From positions 179,408 through 243,407 of the forward strand of contig NZ_JAVHJP010000003.1 in the NCBI RefSeq assembly GCF_031020795.1: 64,000 nt of DNA, given 5' to 3'. Positions 1 to 8,679 of this stretch are shown here, piece after piece. Below the pieces are notes generated by a model. The model did not search any database. It saw only the letters and a program-made list of their open reading frames with translations, and had not been told where the DNA came from. Position numbers and translations under genes: made by a program. The DNA is from Hydrogenophaga pseudoflava (lineage in GTDB: Bacteria; Pseudomonadota; Gammaproteobacteria; Burkholderiales; Burkholderiaceae_C). Numbering within the stretch: the stretch's first letter is position 1; each line of letters starts with the position of its first letter.

Positions 1-1
1 G

Positions 2-175
2 CTGATGGCCGGCAGCGCCAGCCCGTCGGGCGACTACAGCGTCGTGACGCGGGACGACGGCGGCAAGCAGCTGGCCTACAAGGGCAAGCCGCTGTACTAC
101 TGGGCCAAGGACAGCAAGCCGGGTGACAAGACCGGCGACGGCTTCAACGGCGTCTGGCGCGTCGCGGCGCCCTGA
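2..175 (+). CDS. 3' end of a COG4315-like secreted/lipoprotein repeat protein (partial)
   Basis: Only the last 57 codons are in the window; the gene enters from the left edge and stops with TGA at 173-175. The visible protein ends with a conserved-looking block containing YKGKPLYYW and GDGFNGVWRV. This pattern is typical of the small secreted 'predicted lipoprotein with conserved Tyr' family (COG4315), whose function is not known. It lies 9 bases upstream of an ECF sigma factor gene in the same reading frame, so the two are probably co-transcribed. The family call rests on the motif only. Confidence 0.6.
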   Translation: MMAGSASPSGDYSVVTRDDGGKQLAYKGKPLYYWAKDSKPGDKTGDGFNGVWRVAAP

Positions 176-184
176 GCACCGACC

Positions 185-718
185 TTGGGACCGCAGGACA
201 CGCTGCCCCACATCCCCCGTCTGCGGCGCTACGCGCGCCTGCTGACGGGGGACCCGACACGCGCCGACGATCTGGTGCAGGACACGCTGGAGCGCGCCTG
301 CCACAAGTGGTCGCTCTGGAAGCCCCGCGCCGACGGCACCGGCCTGCGCGCCTGGCTGCTGTCGATGATGCACAACCTGCACCTCAACCAGGTCCGCGAC
401 CAGGTGCACGAGCGCGAGGCGGTCGAACTCGACGAACTCAACGAACCACGCCACGACCCCTTCGCGCACACGCCCGAGCGCATGGACCTGGAACTGGCGC
501 TGGCGCAGCTCCATCCGCTGCTGCGCGAAACCGTGCTGCTGGTCTGTGTGGAAGAAATGTCCTATGCCGAAACCGCGCAGCTCATGGGCGTGCCGGTCGG
601 CACCGTGATGTCCCGCCTGTCGCGCGGGCGCGAGCGGCTGCGCCAGCTCACCAGCGGAGAGCCCACCGCGACCACCGCCCCCCGCCTGAAAGTCGTCTCC
701 GGAACCCGCGCGCCATGA
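185..718 (+). CDS. ECF-type RNA polymerase sigma factor
   Basis: This 177-residue protein has the two-domain layout of an extracytoplasmic-function sigma factor. Region 2 lies around residues 10-65 (DDLVQDTLERA, followed by a Trp-rich stretch). Region 4 lies around residues 105-155 (SYAETAQLMGVPVGTVMSRLSRGR helix-turn-helix). It would direct RNA polymerase to a small regulon and be held inactive by the anti-sigma protein encoded immediately downstream, whose ATG overlaps this stop codon (ATGA). The start is TTG at 185: the previous in-frame codon run ends at the TGA of the upstream gene (173-175), and no ATG or GTG lies early enough to keep region 2. No good Shine-Dalgarno is visible, so translation may be coupled to the upstream gene. 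Class is clear; target genes are unknown. Confidence 0.88.
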   Translation: MGPQDTLPHIPRLRRYARLLTGDPTRADDLVQDTLERACHKWSLWKPRADGTGLRAWLLSMMHNLHLNQVRDQVHEREAVELDELNEPRHDPFAHTPERMDLELALAQLHPLLRETVLLVCVEEMSYAETAQLMGVPVGTVMSRLSRGRERLRQLTSGEPTATTAPRLKVVSGTRAP

Positions 719-1497
719 ACACCGATGCCACCTCTCCTGTGACCGAGGCCGAGCTGCACGCCTGGGTCGACGGGCAGTTGCCGCACGACCGCCGCGAGGC
801 GGTGTCGGCCTGGCTGCAGCAGCACCCCGACGAAGCGCGCCGGGTGCAGGACTGGCAGGCCCAGCGGACCGCGCTGCAAGGCCTGCAGCGCAGCGTGCTC
901 GACGAGCCGGTGCCGCTCGCGCTGGCGCGGGCCACCCGCCCAGCGCGCCGCGCCGTCTGGCCGCAGGCTCTGGCGGCCAGCGTGCTGCTGGCTCTCGGTT
1001 TTGCCGGTGGGTGGTGGGGACGCAGTGCCGGCGATCCAGCCGCCCGTCTGGCTGCCACGCCTCCGGGCTTTGTGCAGGAAGCGCGCGTGGCCCACGCCGT
1101 CTACACGCCCGAGAAACGCCATCCGGTGGAGGTCGGCGTGGACCAGCAGGCGCACCTGATCCAGTGGCTGTCCAAGCGACTGGGCACGCCGCTGACGGCA
1201 CCGGTGTTGCGGGACCAGGGTTTTTCACTGATCGGCGGGCGGCTGCTGCCTGGTCGGAACAGCGAGGCCCGCGCCCTGTTCATGTACGAGTCGGCCACCG
1301 GCGAGCGGGTCACCCTGCATGTGTCCGCCCTGGGTGAACAGGCGGGGCGCGACACCGCGTTCCAGTTCACCCGCACGGGCGAGACCGAGACCTTCTACTG
1401 GGTCGACCGGACCATGGGCTACGCGCTCAGCGGCCAGCTGCCGCGCGAGCGGCTGGCGGTGCTGGCCGATGCGGTCTACCGCCAGCTGCCGCGCTGA
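715..1497 (+). CDS. Anti-sigma factor, single-pass membrane protein
   Basis: The 260-residue protein starts at ATG 715, overlapping the sigma factor stop by four bases. The N-terminal part (residues 1-50) has a zinc-finger-less anti-sigma pattern (TEAELHAWVDGQLP), typical of cytoplasmic sigma-binding domains in this family. A Trp/Ala/Leu-rich membrane segment lies at about residues 83-103 (ASVLLALGFAGGWWG), followed by a periplasmic domain of about 150 residues. It probably sequesters the neighbouring ECF sigma factor at the membrane and releases it after an envelope signal. The family assignment follows from gene order, the N-terminal motif and topology. The signal is not evident. Confidence 0.8.
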   Translation: MNTDATSPVTEAELHAWVDGQLPHDRREAVSAWLQQHPDEARRVQDWQAQRTALQGLQRSVLDEPVPLALARATRPARRAVWPQALAASVLLALGFAGGWWGRSAGDPAARLAATPPGFVQEARVAHAVYTPEKRHPVEVGVDQQAHLIQWLSKRLGTPLTAPVLRDQGFSLIGGRLLPGRNSEARALFMYESATGERVTLHVSALGEQAGRDTAFQFTRTGETETFYWVDRTMGYALSGQLPRERLAVLADAVYRQLPR

Positions 1498-1512
1498 GCC
1501 GGGGCCCGGCGC

Positions 1513-2376
1513 TCAGGCCAGCGCCTGCGCGTGGTGGCGCAGGTGGTCGTCGATGAAGCTGCTGATGAAGTAATAGCCGTGGTCGTAGCCGGCATGGCGC
1601 CGCAGCGTGAGCGGCTGCCCCACCTGTGCGCAGGCCGCCTCGAAGGCCTCGGGGTGGAGCTGCTCGGCCAGGAATTTGTCGGCCAGGCCCTGGTCGACCA
1701 GGATGCCGCCAAGGAACGGTGCCGTGGTCTGTGCGGCCATGAGCAGGCTGGCGTCGTGCGCCGCCCAGGTGGCTTCGTCCTGCCCGAGATAGCCCAGGAA
1801 GGCCTTGCGGCCCCATGGGCACTTCGTCGGCGCGCAGATCGGCGCAAAGGCCGAGAGGCTGCGGAACACGCCGGGGTGGCGCAGCGCCAGGGTGAGCGCG
1901 CCGTGCCCGCCCATGGAGTGGCCGGTGATGCCCAGACGGTCGCCGTCGAGTCCGAACTCGGCCACCACGCCGGGAATCAGGTCTTGCAGCAGGTAGCTCT
2001 CCATCTGCCAGTGGCCGGCCCAGGGGTGTTCGGTGGCGTCGAGGTAGAAGCCCGCGCCGACACCGAAGTCCCAGTGGTGGTCTTCGCCGTCGATGCCGCT
2101 GTTGCGCGGGCTGGTGTCGGGGAACAGCAGGGCCAGGCCCAGCTGGGCGGCCAGGCGCTGGGCGCCGGCCTTCATGGTGGCCGTCTCTTCGGTGCAGGTC
2201 AGGCCGGCCAGATACGTGAGCAGCGGCACCTTGTCCCCGGCCACCGCCTGCGGCGGCAGGAACAGCGCGAAGCGCATCGGCAGGCCGATCTGGTTGACCG
2301 AGAAGTGTTTGTAGAAGCGCTGCACGCCGCCGAAGCAGCCGTGTTCGCTGAGCAGTTCGAGTCGTTCGAGGGCCAT
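1513..2376 (-). CDS. fghA: S-formylglutathione hydrolase
   Basis: This 287-residue esterase-D family enzyme hydrolyses S-formylglutathione to formate and glutathione in the cytoplasm, the last step of glutathione-dependent formaldehyde detoxification. The catalytic serine sits in GHSMGGHGAL (near residue 151); other family marks are LTYLAGLTCTEE and PDTSPRNSGI, with the catalytic His in GYDHGYYF near the C-terminus. Length matches the family (about 280). It is the last gene of a minus-strand operon behind the class III alcohol dehydrogenase and an alpha/beta hydrolase, which supports the role. It converges on the anti-sigma gene with a 15-base gap. Confidence 0.95.
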   Translation of the reverse strand: MALERLELLSEHGCFGGVQRFYKHFSVNQIGLPMRFALFLPPQAVAGDKVPLLTYLAGLTCTEETATMKAGAQRLAAQLGLALLFPDTSPRNSGIDGEDHHWDFGVGAGFYLDATEHPWAGHWQMESYLLQDLIPGVVAEFGLDGDRLGITGHSMGGHGALTLALRHPGVFRSLSAFAPICAPTKCPWGRKAFLGYLGQDEATWAAHDASLLMAAQTTAPFLGGILVDQGLADKFLAEQLHPEAFEAACAQVGQPLTLRRHAGYDHGYYFISSFIDDHLRHHAQALA

Positions 2377-2399
2377 GGTGAGATATGGGGTGAAAAGGG

Positions 2400-3308
2400 T
2401 CAGCGGCGGACCAGTTCGAGCACCGCATCGGCAAAGGCGCGCGGCGCCTCCTGCGGCAGGTTGTGGCCGATGCCGGGCAGCACGCGGTGCTGGCGTGGGC
2501 CGGTGAAACGGTGGGCCTGGGCGGCGGCGGGCTCCCAGGGGCGCACGCCGTCGGCCACGCCGTCGAAGCTGATGGTGGGCACGGTGATGGGCGGCTGGGC
2601 GGCGATGCGGCGTTCGACATCCGCCACGGCCGGGTCGCCCGGCACCAGGCCGAAGCGGTGGCGGTAGGAGTGGATGACCACGTCCACGAAGTCCGGGTGG
2701 TCGAAGGCGGCGGCGCTGCGTTCAAACGTGGCGTCGTCAAACGCCCAGGTGGGCGACCAGAGTTGCCAGAGCCGGCGGCACAGTGCTCGCCGGTTCTGTA
2801 TCAGCGCCGCACGGCCGCGCTCGCTGTGGAACAGGTACTGGTACCACAGGCGCTGCTCGTTCTCGGGCGTGTCCGGCACCATGGCGCGGGCGATGTGCTG
2901 CAGGTTGTAGCTGTTGACCGTGACCAGGCCGGCGCATCGCTCTGGCCACAGCGCGGCCACGACGCAGGCCGCACGGCCGCCCCAGTCGTAGCCCGCGAGC
3001 ACGGCGCGCTCGATGGAGAGCGCATCGAGCAGCGCCAGCAGGTCGGCGCCCAGCACCGCCTGCTCGCCCGAGCGCGGCGTGGCCGCATCGAGGAAACGCG
3101 TGCCCCCGTACCCGCGCAGGTAGGGCACGACCACGCGGCAACCGGCCGCGGCCAGCATCGGCGCCACGTCGACATACGAATGGATGTCGTACGGGAAACC
3201 GTGCATCAGCAGCACCGGCGGGCCGTCGACCGGGCCGGCCAGGTGGCAGGCCACGTCGAGCACACCCGCGCGCACGCGGGTGTCGGCGTTCAGCAGCGGC
3301 AGCGCCAT
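2400..3308 (-). CDS. Alpha/beta hydrolase with Asp nucleophile (epoxide hydrolase / dehalogenase-like)
   Basis: This 302-residue alpha/beta-hydrolase has the oxyanion-hole motif HGFP (LLMHGFPYDIHSY, residues 34-46) and a nucleophile elbow GYDWGG. The nucleophile is therefore aspartate, as in soluble epoxide hydrolases and haloalkane/haloacetate dehalogenases, rather than serine. The catalytic His is in GIGHNLPQEAP near the C-terminus. The gene sits between frmA-type and fghA genes in the same operon, with gaps of 7 and 23 bases. A role linked to C1 or reactive electrophile detoxification is possible, but the substrate cannot be read from sequence. Assignment to the enzyme class is firm; the specific reaction is not. 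Confidence 0.75.
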   Translation of the reverse strand: MALPLLNADTRVRAGVLDVACHLAGPVDGPPVLLMHGFPYDIHSYVDVAPMLAAAGCRVVVPYLRGYGGTRFLDAATPRSGEQAVLGADLLALLDALSIERAVLAGYDWGGRAACVVAALWPERCAGLVTVNSYNLQHIARAMVPDTPENEQRLWYQYLFHSERGRAALIQNRRALCRRLWQLWSPTWAFDDATFERSAAAFDHPDFVDVVIHSYRHRFGLVPGDPAVADVERRIAAQPPITVPTISFDGVADGVRPWEPAAAQAHRFTGPRQHRVLPGIGHNLPQEAPRAFADAVLELVRR

Positions 3309-3315
3309 GGCGGCT

Positions 3316-4422
<1,107 letters not shown>

Positions 4423-4470
4423 TGAGGTTCTCCCGTTGGTTGGAAAACCCTGAGGGTAGCGCAGGCTGCT

Positions 4471-5670
4471 TCAGTTCACAGGCGCTCCGGCCTTGAACCA
4501 CTGGGCGAACAATGCCCGTTCGTCCTCGGTGAGGCCGGTGGCGTTGTTCATCGGCATGAGCTTCTGCACCACCACCTGCTGGTAGACCATCTGGGCGTTC
4601 TTCTTCAGCCCGTCCGCCGAGTCCAGGCGCACGCCCTTGCTCTGCAAGGCCTCGCCATGGCACATCACACAGCGCTGCGCCACCACGGGCTGCAGCTGCG
4701 CATACCCCACGGTGGCGGGCGCCGCCGCCGCGGGCGCCACGGTCGCGGGCCGCAGCCAGACGATGAGACCCAGCAGCACCACCACGCCCACGGCCGCGTA
4801 CTTCCAGGGGTGCGGGTTGCGGCCCAGCTTGTACCCATGGCGCATGACGAAGAACTGGCGGATGGCCGCGCCCGCGAACATGATGCCGATGAGGATGAGC
4901 CAGTTCTGCGGGTGCGCGTAGGTGAAGCTGTAGTGGTTGCTCAGCATGGCGAACAGCACCGGCAGCGTGAAGTAGGTGTTGTGCACGCTGCGCTGCTTGC
5001 CGCGGATGCCGTGGATCGGATCCACCGGGCGGCCGGCCTTCATGTCGGCCACCATGGTGCGCTGGCCGGGAATGATCCAGAAGAACACGTTGGCGCTCAT
5101 GGCCGTGGCCAGCATGGCGCCCATCAGCAGGAAGGCGGCACGGCCGGCGAACATGTGGGTGGCCGCGTAGGCCGCCACGCACACCAGCAGCAGCACCAGC
5201 GCGCCCACCTTGGCGTCGCCGTTTTTCGTCTGGCCCAGGGTGCGGCAAATGGCGTCGTAGGCGAACCAGAACACCACCAGGAAGGCCAGCGCGGCGGCAA
5301 TGGCCCCGGCGGGCGACCATTCCATGACCCGCGGGTCGATCAGGTAGACGCTGGGGCTCCAGAGGTAGGACACCAGGAACAGCGCAAAGCCCGAGAGCCA
5401 GGTGGAGTAGCTCTCCCAGTAGAACCAGTGCAGGTGGTCGGGCAGTTTCGGCGGCGCGGCCTTGAACTTGACCGGGTGGTAGAAGCCGCCGCCGTGCAGC
5501 GCCCAGAGTTCACCGCCGACACCGTCCTTCTTCAGCCGCTCGTCCTCGGGCGGCGTGAGGCTGCTGTCGAGGAAGACGAAATAAAAGGAAGAGCCGATCC
5601 AGGCGATGGCGACGATCACGTGCAGCCAGCGCAGCAGCAGGTTGGCCCAGTCGAGCAGATAGGTTTCCAT
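4471..5670 (-). CDS. puuD: Membrane urate oxidase (urate hydroxylase PuuD) with cytochrome c domain
   Basis: PuuD oxidises urate to 5-hydroxyisourate and hands electrons to the respiratory chain through its own cytochrome c domain instead of producing hydrogen peroxide. The 399-residue protein has about eight membrane segments in residues 10-300 (start METYLLDWANLLLRWLHV, then AIAWIGSSFYF, then WFYWESYSTWLSGFALF). A C-terminal haem-binding CVMCH motif lies around residue 340. Its product is the substrate of the HIU hydrolase encoded at 7578-7931. A TGTATACA palindrome about 140 bases upstream of the start links it to the purine GntR regulon. Confidence 0.93.
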   Translation of the reverse strand: METYLLDWANLLLRWLHVIVAIAWIGSSFYFVFLDSSLTPPEDERLKKDGVGGELWALHGGGFYHPVKFKAAPPKLPDHLHWFYWESYSTWLSGFALFLVSYLWSPSVYLIDPRVMEWSPAGAIAAALAFLVVFWFAYDAICRTLGQTKNGDAKVGALVLLLVCVAAYAATHMFAGRAAFLLMGAMLATAMSANVFFWIIPGQRTMVADMKAGRPVDPIHGIRGKQRSVHNTYFTLPVLFAMLSNHYSFTYAHPQNWLILIGIMFAGAAIRQFFVMRHGYKLGRNPHPWKYAAVGVVVLLGLIVWLRPATVAPAAAAPATVGYAQLQPVVAQRCVMCHGEALQSKGVRLDSADGLKKNAQMVYQQVVVQKLMPMNNATGLTEDERALFAQWFKAGAPVN

Positions 5671-5807
5671 GGCACCTCAACACAAGGACGGTCAGTCCGT
5701 CGGGGTTTGCGACTCACCACCGCGGGCGCTCTGAGTCGGCTGAGGGCCGCGTAATTGAGTGACCCGGGCTGTGGCCCAGGCACCCGCTCCGCTGCGACCG
5801 GATGGAT

Positions 5808-5823
5808 AAAGTGTATACACTTT
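5808..5823. promoter_or_regulatory. Predicted purine GntR operator upstream of puuD
   Basis: A perfect 16-base palindrome, AAAGTGTATACACTTT, lies between the xdhC stop and the puuD start. The same core TGTATACA occurs at 7966-7973, 15212-15219 and 16843-16850, each time upstream of a purine gene. It is inferred to be the binding site of the GntR protein encoded at 8003-8671. Confidence 0.7.
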
Positions 5824-5845
5824 TTGGAGACAGTTGGTTCCGTAC

Positions 5846-6667
5846 TTACCCTGACCGGACAAGCAACAACTGAGCCACCACCGAGGCCGCGATCACCGCC
5901 GGCTCCTTGCCGACGATGCCAGGCAGTCCGATGGGGCAGGTGATGCCGCCGAGCTCCTCTTCGGTGAAGCCTCGCTCGAACAGCCGGCGCCGGAAGGTGG
6001 CCCACTTGGTCTGGCTGCCGATCAGACCCACAAACGGCAGGTCGCCCGATGCCCGGCGTCGCTGCAGGCAGGCCGCCACGATGTCCAGATCTTCGGCGTG
6101 CGAGAAGCTCATGATCAGCACCCGCGCGCCGGGCGGCAGGTCGCGCACCGCATCTCGCACCGGCTCTGAGTGTTCGGCGCACACGGTCGATGGCAGGGGT
6201 TCAGGGAACACGCCGTCGCGGCTGTCGATCCAGTGCACCGCAAACGGCAGCGGTGCCAGCGCCCGCACGATGGCCTGGCCGACGTGCCCGCCGCCAAACA
6301 GCGCCACCGGCGTGAGCACCGGCGCCAGCCGCTGCTGCAGGACGGCCGCCCCGGCCTGCGTGACCGGCTCGAAGCACAGCTCCACCACGCCGCCGCAGCA
6401 CTGCCCGAGGCTGGGGCCCAGCGCCACCCGGTGCGTCCAGGGCGCCGACGCGCCGGCCGCCAGCGCGTCCCGGGCCTGCTTCAGCGCGTCCCATTCCAGA
6501 TGGCCGCCGCCGATGGTGCCCACCTGACCCTCCGGCCACACGGCCATCCAGGTGCCCGCCTCCCGCGGCACCGAGCCCTGGGTGCGCGAGACGGACACCA
6601 GCACCGCCGGTGCCCGCGCCAGGCGTTGAAACAGAAGGTCCAGATCGGGGTGCTGTGTGGCGTGCAT
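5846..6667 (-). CDS. xdhC: Xanthine dehydrogenase accessory protein XdhC
   Basis: XdhC binds molybdenum cofactor, helps its sulfuration and inserts it into xanthine dehydrogenase, the enzyme that makes urate from xanthine. The 273-residue protein starts at ATG 6667 (MHATQHPDLDLLFQRL). It shows the family motifs GSVPREAGTWM, GTIGGGHLEW, CCGGVVEL, and a Rossmann-type stretch LFGGGHVGQAIVRAL. An upstream extension in the same frame is low-complexity and unlike the family, so the internal ATG is preferred. The xanthine dehydrogenase genes themselves are not in the window. The gene is followed by the operator and puuD on the same strand. Confidence 0.9.
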   Translation of the reverse strand: MHATQHPDLDLLFQRLARAPAVLVSVSRTQGSVPREAGTWMAVWPEGQVGTIGGGHLEWDALKQARDALAAGASAPWTHRVALGPSLGQCCGGVVELCFEPVTQAGAAVLQQRLAPVLTPVALFGGGHVGQAIVRALAPLPFAVHWIDSRDGVFPEPLPSTVCAEHSEPVRDAVRDLPPGARVLIMSFSHAEDLDIVAACLQRRRASGDLPFVGLIGSQTKWATFRRRLFERGFTEEELGGITCPIGLPGIVGKEPAVIAASVVAQLLLVRSG

Positions 6668-6830
6668 GCCAAAAATCCGTCCAAATACGCCAATGCGGCG
6701 ACCGCCTGGCAGTATCCACCGGGGTCTTGCTTGGGCAAGTGGGCAAAGAACCATAAACTGCATCTCCCCAGCCCTATGGCGCCCTGCCTGGCGGCGACTT
6801 CGACAGTCACGAAGACACCGAGAGACATCC

Positions 6831-7355
6831 ATGCACGCTCCAAGCACCCGTTTCCTTGCCGTCCACCGACTGGCCGCCCTGGCCGTGGCCGCCCTGCTCG
6901 CCGCCTGCGCCGCGCCGGTGCCCACGCCCCCGCCGGCCGAGCCGGTGCTGGAGACCACGGCAGCCCCGCCGCCGGAGGCGCCGGTGGCCGTCGAATCCCC
7001 GCCCACCTACGTGTCGCACGCGGTCACGCCGCGCGATTACCGCCGCGACGGCGCCCGCCACCTCTATGACAAGAACGCTCACCGCATCTTCAAAGGCAAG
7101 ATGCCGCCGCTGCTGCAGGGCGTGGGCACGATGCAGCTGGAGCTGGACCACCGCGGCCAGATCGTGACGATGCACTGGATGCGCCCCCCCAGCCACCCCG
7201 GTGCCAAGGCCGAGATCGAGCGCGCCATCCAGGAAGCCGCCCCCTACCCGGCGCCTGTGCTCATGGGCCGTGTCTACTACGTCGACACCTGGCTCTGGGA
7301 CAAGAGCGGCCAGTTCCAGCTGGACACGCTGACCGAAGGGCAAAGGAACAAGTAG
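6831..7355 (+). CDS. Putative lipoprotein with TonB-C-like domain, function unknown
   Basis: The 174-residue protein begins with a lipoprotein signal peptide whose lipobox LLAAC puts the modified cysteine at residue 26. A Pro/Ala-rich linker follows (residues 27-60), then a globular part. The C-terminal 80 residues (LELDHRGQIVTMHWMRPP, then AIQEAAPYPAPV) resemble the TonB C-terminal fold pattern seen in small envelope proteins. It is divergent from xdhC with about 160 bases between them. Its stop codon runs directly into a GC-rich repeat. No function can be given; a periplasmic envelope role is an inference. Confidence 0.75.
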   Translation: MHAPSTRFLAVHRLAALAVAALLAACAAPVPTPPPAEPVLETTAAPPPEAPVAVESPPTYVSHAVTPRDYRRDGARHLYDKNAHRIFKGKMPPLLQGVGTMQLELDHRGQIVTMHWMRPPSHPGAKAEIERAIQEAAPYPAPVLMGRVYYVDTWLWDKSGQFQLDTLTEGQRNK

Positions 7356-7431
7356 CCCCCCTGCGCGCCTGACGGCGCTTCCCCCCTGCTGCGCGGGGGG
7401 ACGGCCCCTGTGGCCGGGCACAGCCCGTTCC
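7356..7431 (-). repeat. GC-rich palindromic intergenic repeat, copy 1a
   Basis: A run of C, then GCGC/GGCGC, a second C run facing a G run, and a terminal GCCGGGCACAGCCCGTTCC. It is the inverted counterpart of the copy at 7504-7570. Both lie between two converging genes and together can fold into strong stems, so they may help end transcription. Six copies of this family are listed in this window. Confidence 0.7.
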
Positions 7432-7503
7432 ACGGTGCCACTGGATGGGGAGCACACACTCCGACAACGTCATCGGGGCGCGCTGACTTTCTCGAGGATG
7501 CGG

Positions 7504-7570
7504 TGGAACCGGCTTTGCCGGGCCACTCGCATCGCCCCCTGGGGGGTGACGCCGAAGGCGGCGAGGGGGG
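7504..7570 (+). repeat. GC-rich palindromic intergenic repeat, copy 1b
   Basis: It begins GGAACCGGCTTTGCCGGGCC, continues through CCCCCTGGGGGGTGACGCC and ends GGCGGCGAGGGGGG. It is closely similar to the copy at 20114-20177 and abuts the 3' end of uraH. Confidence 0.8.
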
Positions 7571-7577
7571 ATCGTTT

Positions 7578-7931
7578 CTAGCTGCCCCGGTACGTGGAAT
7601 AGCTCCACGGACTCACCAGGAGCGGCACGTGGTAGTGCTGATCGGTGTGGGCCACGCCGAAATCCAGCGCCACGCGGTTCAGGAAATTCGGCTCGGGCAG
7701 CGGCACGCCCCGGGCTGCGAAGTAGCCCTTCACATCGAACACCAGCCGGTAGGTGCCCACCTTCAGGCTGGCGTTGTCGTACAGCGGGCCGTCGGGGTTG
7801 CGGCCGTCGTGGTTCAGCGTGAAGCGCCTGACCAGCGTGGCCTGCTCGCCCTCGGTGGTGTAGAGCTCGACGGCCATGCCCGCCGCGGGGCAGCCGTGCA
7901 TCGTGTCCAGAACGTGGGTGCTCAGGCCCAT
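7578..7931 (-). CDS. uraH: 5-hydroxyisourate hydrolase (transthyretin-like)
   Basis: The enzyme hydrolyses 5-hydroxyisourate, the PuuD product, to OHCU. The 117-residue protein has the family signatures: HVLDT at the N-terminus (catalytic His), the Arg-containing stretch RRFTLNHDGRNPDG, the HYHVPLLVSPWSYSTYRGS terminus with its second His, and the invariant YRGS end. It is transcribed divergently from the GntR regulator. The palindrome AAAAGTGTATACACTTTT lies 30 bases upstream of its start, so it is probably repressed together with the regulator gene. Confidence 0.96.
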   Translation of the reverse strand: MGLSTHVLDTMHGCPAAGMAVELYTTEGEQATLVRRFTLNHDGRNPDGPLYDNASLKVGTYRLVFDVKGYFAARGVPLPEPNFLNRVALDFGVAHTDQHYHVPLLVSPWSYSTYRGS

Positions 7932-7960
7932 GGTGAAGTCCTCTTGAAGTTCGGTCGACC

Positions 7961-7978
7961 AAAAGTGTATACACTTTT
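7961..7978. promoter_or_regulatory. Predicted purine GntR operator between uraH and the regulator gene
   Basis: An 18-base perfect palindrome, AAAAGTGTATACACTTTT, is centred in the divergent intergenic region. It is the longest of the four TGTATACA sites. It overlaps the expected -35 position for the regulator gene, whose possible -10 is TATGAT at 7991-7996. This arrangement would suit autorepression and repression of uraH. Confidence 0.75.
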
Positions 7979-8002
7979 TGTTTTTCTGGATATGATGAAT
8001 CC

Positions 8003-8671
8003 ATGGAAACCTCCAGCACCAGCCAGATCGTCGAATCGCTGACCCGGGCCATCGTCGAGCACCGCCTGCACCCGGGTACCAAGCTCGCCGAGCAGAAACT
8101 GGCCGACCACTTCGGCGTCTCGCGCACCCTGGTGCGCCAGGCCCTGTTCCAGCTCTCCCAGAACCGCCTCATCCGCCTGGAGCCGGCGCGCGGCGCCTTT
8201 GTGGCGGCCCCGTCGGTCGACGAGGCCAAACAGGTGTTCGCGGTGCGCCGCATGCTGGAGGTCGAGATGACACGGGCGTTTGTTCGCCAGGTCACCCCCG
8301 CCAAACTCAAGGCGCTGCGCGAGCACGTGGCCCAGGAGAAACAGGCCGTCAGCAACCAGGACGTGCCCGGCCGCACCGAACTGCTGGGCGACTTCCATGT
8401 GCGCATGGCCGAACTCATGGGCAACGAGGTGCTGGCCGAACTGCTGCGCGACCTGATCTCGCGCTGCGCCCTGATCACCCTGATGTACCAGAGCACCGCC
8501 GCCGCCGAGCACTCCAACGAGGAGCACGCCGACATCGTCAAGGCACTCGCCGCCCGGGACGAGGATCTGGCGGTGCGCCTGATGAACGAGCACCTGCTGC
8601 ACGTGGAAGAGGGCCTGACCTTCGACCGCAAGCTGCCGACCAACGACCTGTCCGTCGCCCTTTCTTCCTGA
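8003..8671 (+). CDS. GntR-family (FCD subfamily) transcriptional regulator of purine catabolism
   Basis: The 222-residue protein has an N-terminal winged helix (residues 10-75; KLAEQKLADHFGVSRTLVRQAL) and a C-terminal FCD effector domain. Its metal-binding residues are recognisable in DFHVRMAEL, EEHADIVKAL and NEHLLHVEE. It sits divergent to uraH and directly ahead of puuE and uraD-allC. A perfect palindrome precedes its own start by 25 bases, so it is most likely the regulator of the TGTATACA sites. No Shine-Dalgarno is visible before ATG 8003 and a TATGAT box ends only 6 bases upstream, so the mRNA could be leaderless or start very close to the ATG. The effector is probably a purine degradation intermediate, which is an inference. 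Confidence 0.88.
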   Translation: METSSTSQIVESLTRAIVEHRLHPGTKLAEQKLADHFGVSRTLVRQALFQLSQNRLIRLEPARGAFVAAPSVDEAKQVFAVRRMLEVEMTRAFVRQVTPAKLKALREHVAQEKQAVSNQDVPGRTELLGDFHVRMAELMGNEVLAELLRDLISRCALITLMYQSTAAAEHSNEEHADIVKALAARDEDLAVRLMNEHLLHVEEGLTFDRKLPTNDLSVALSS

Positions 8672-8679
8672 ACGCCCGC

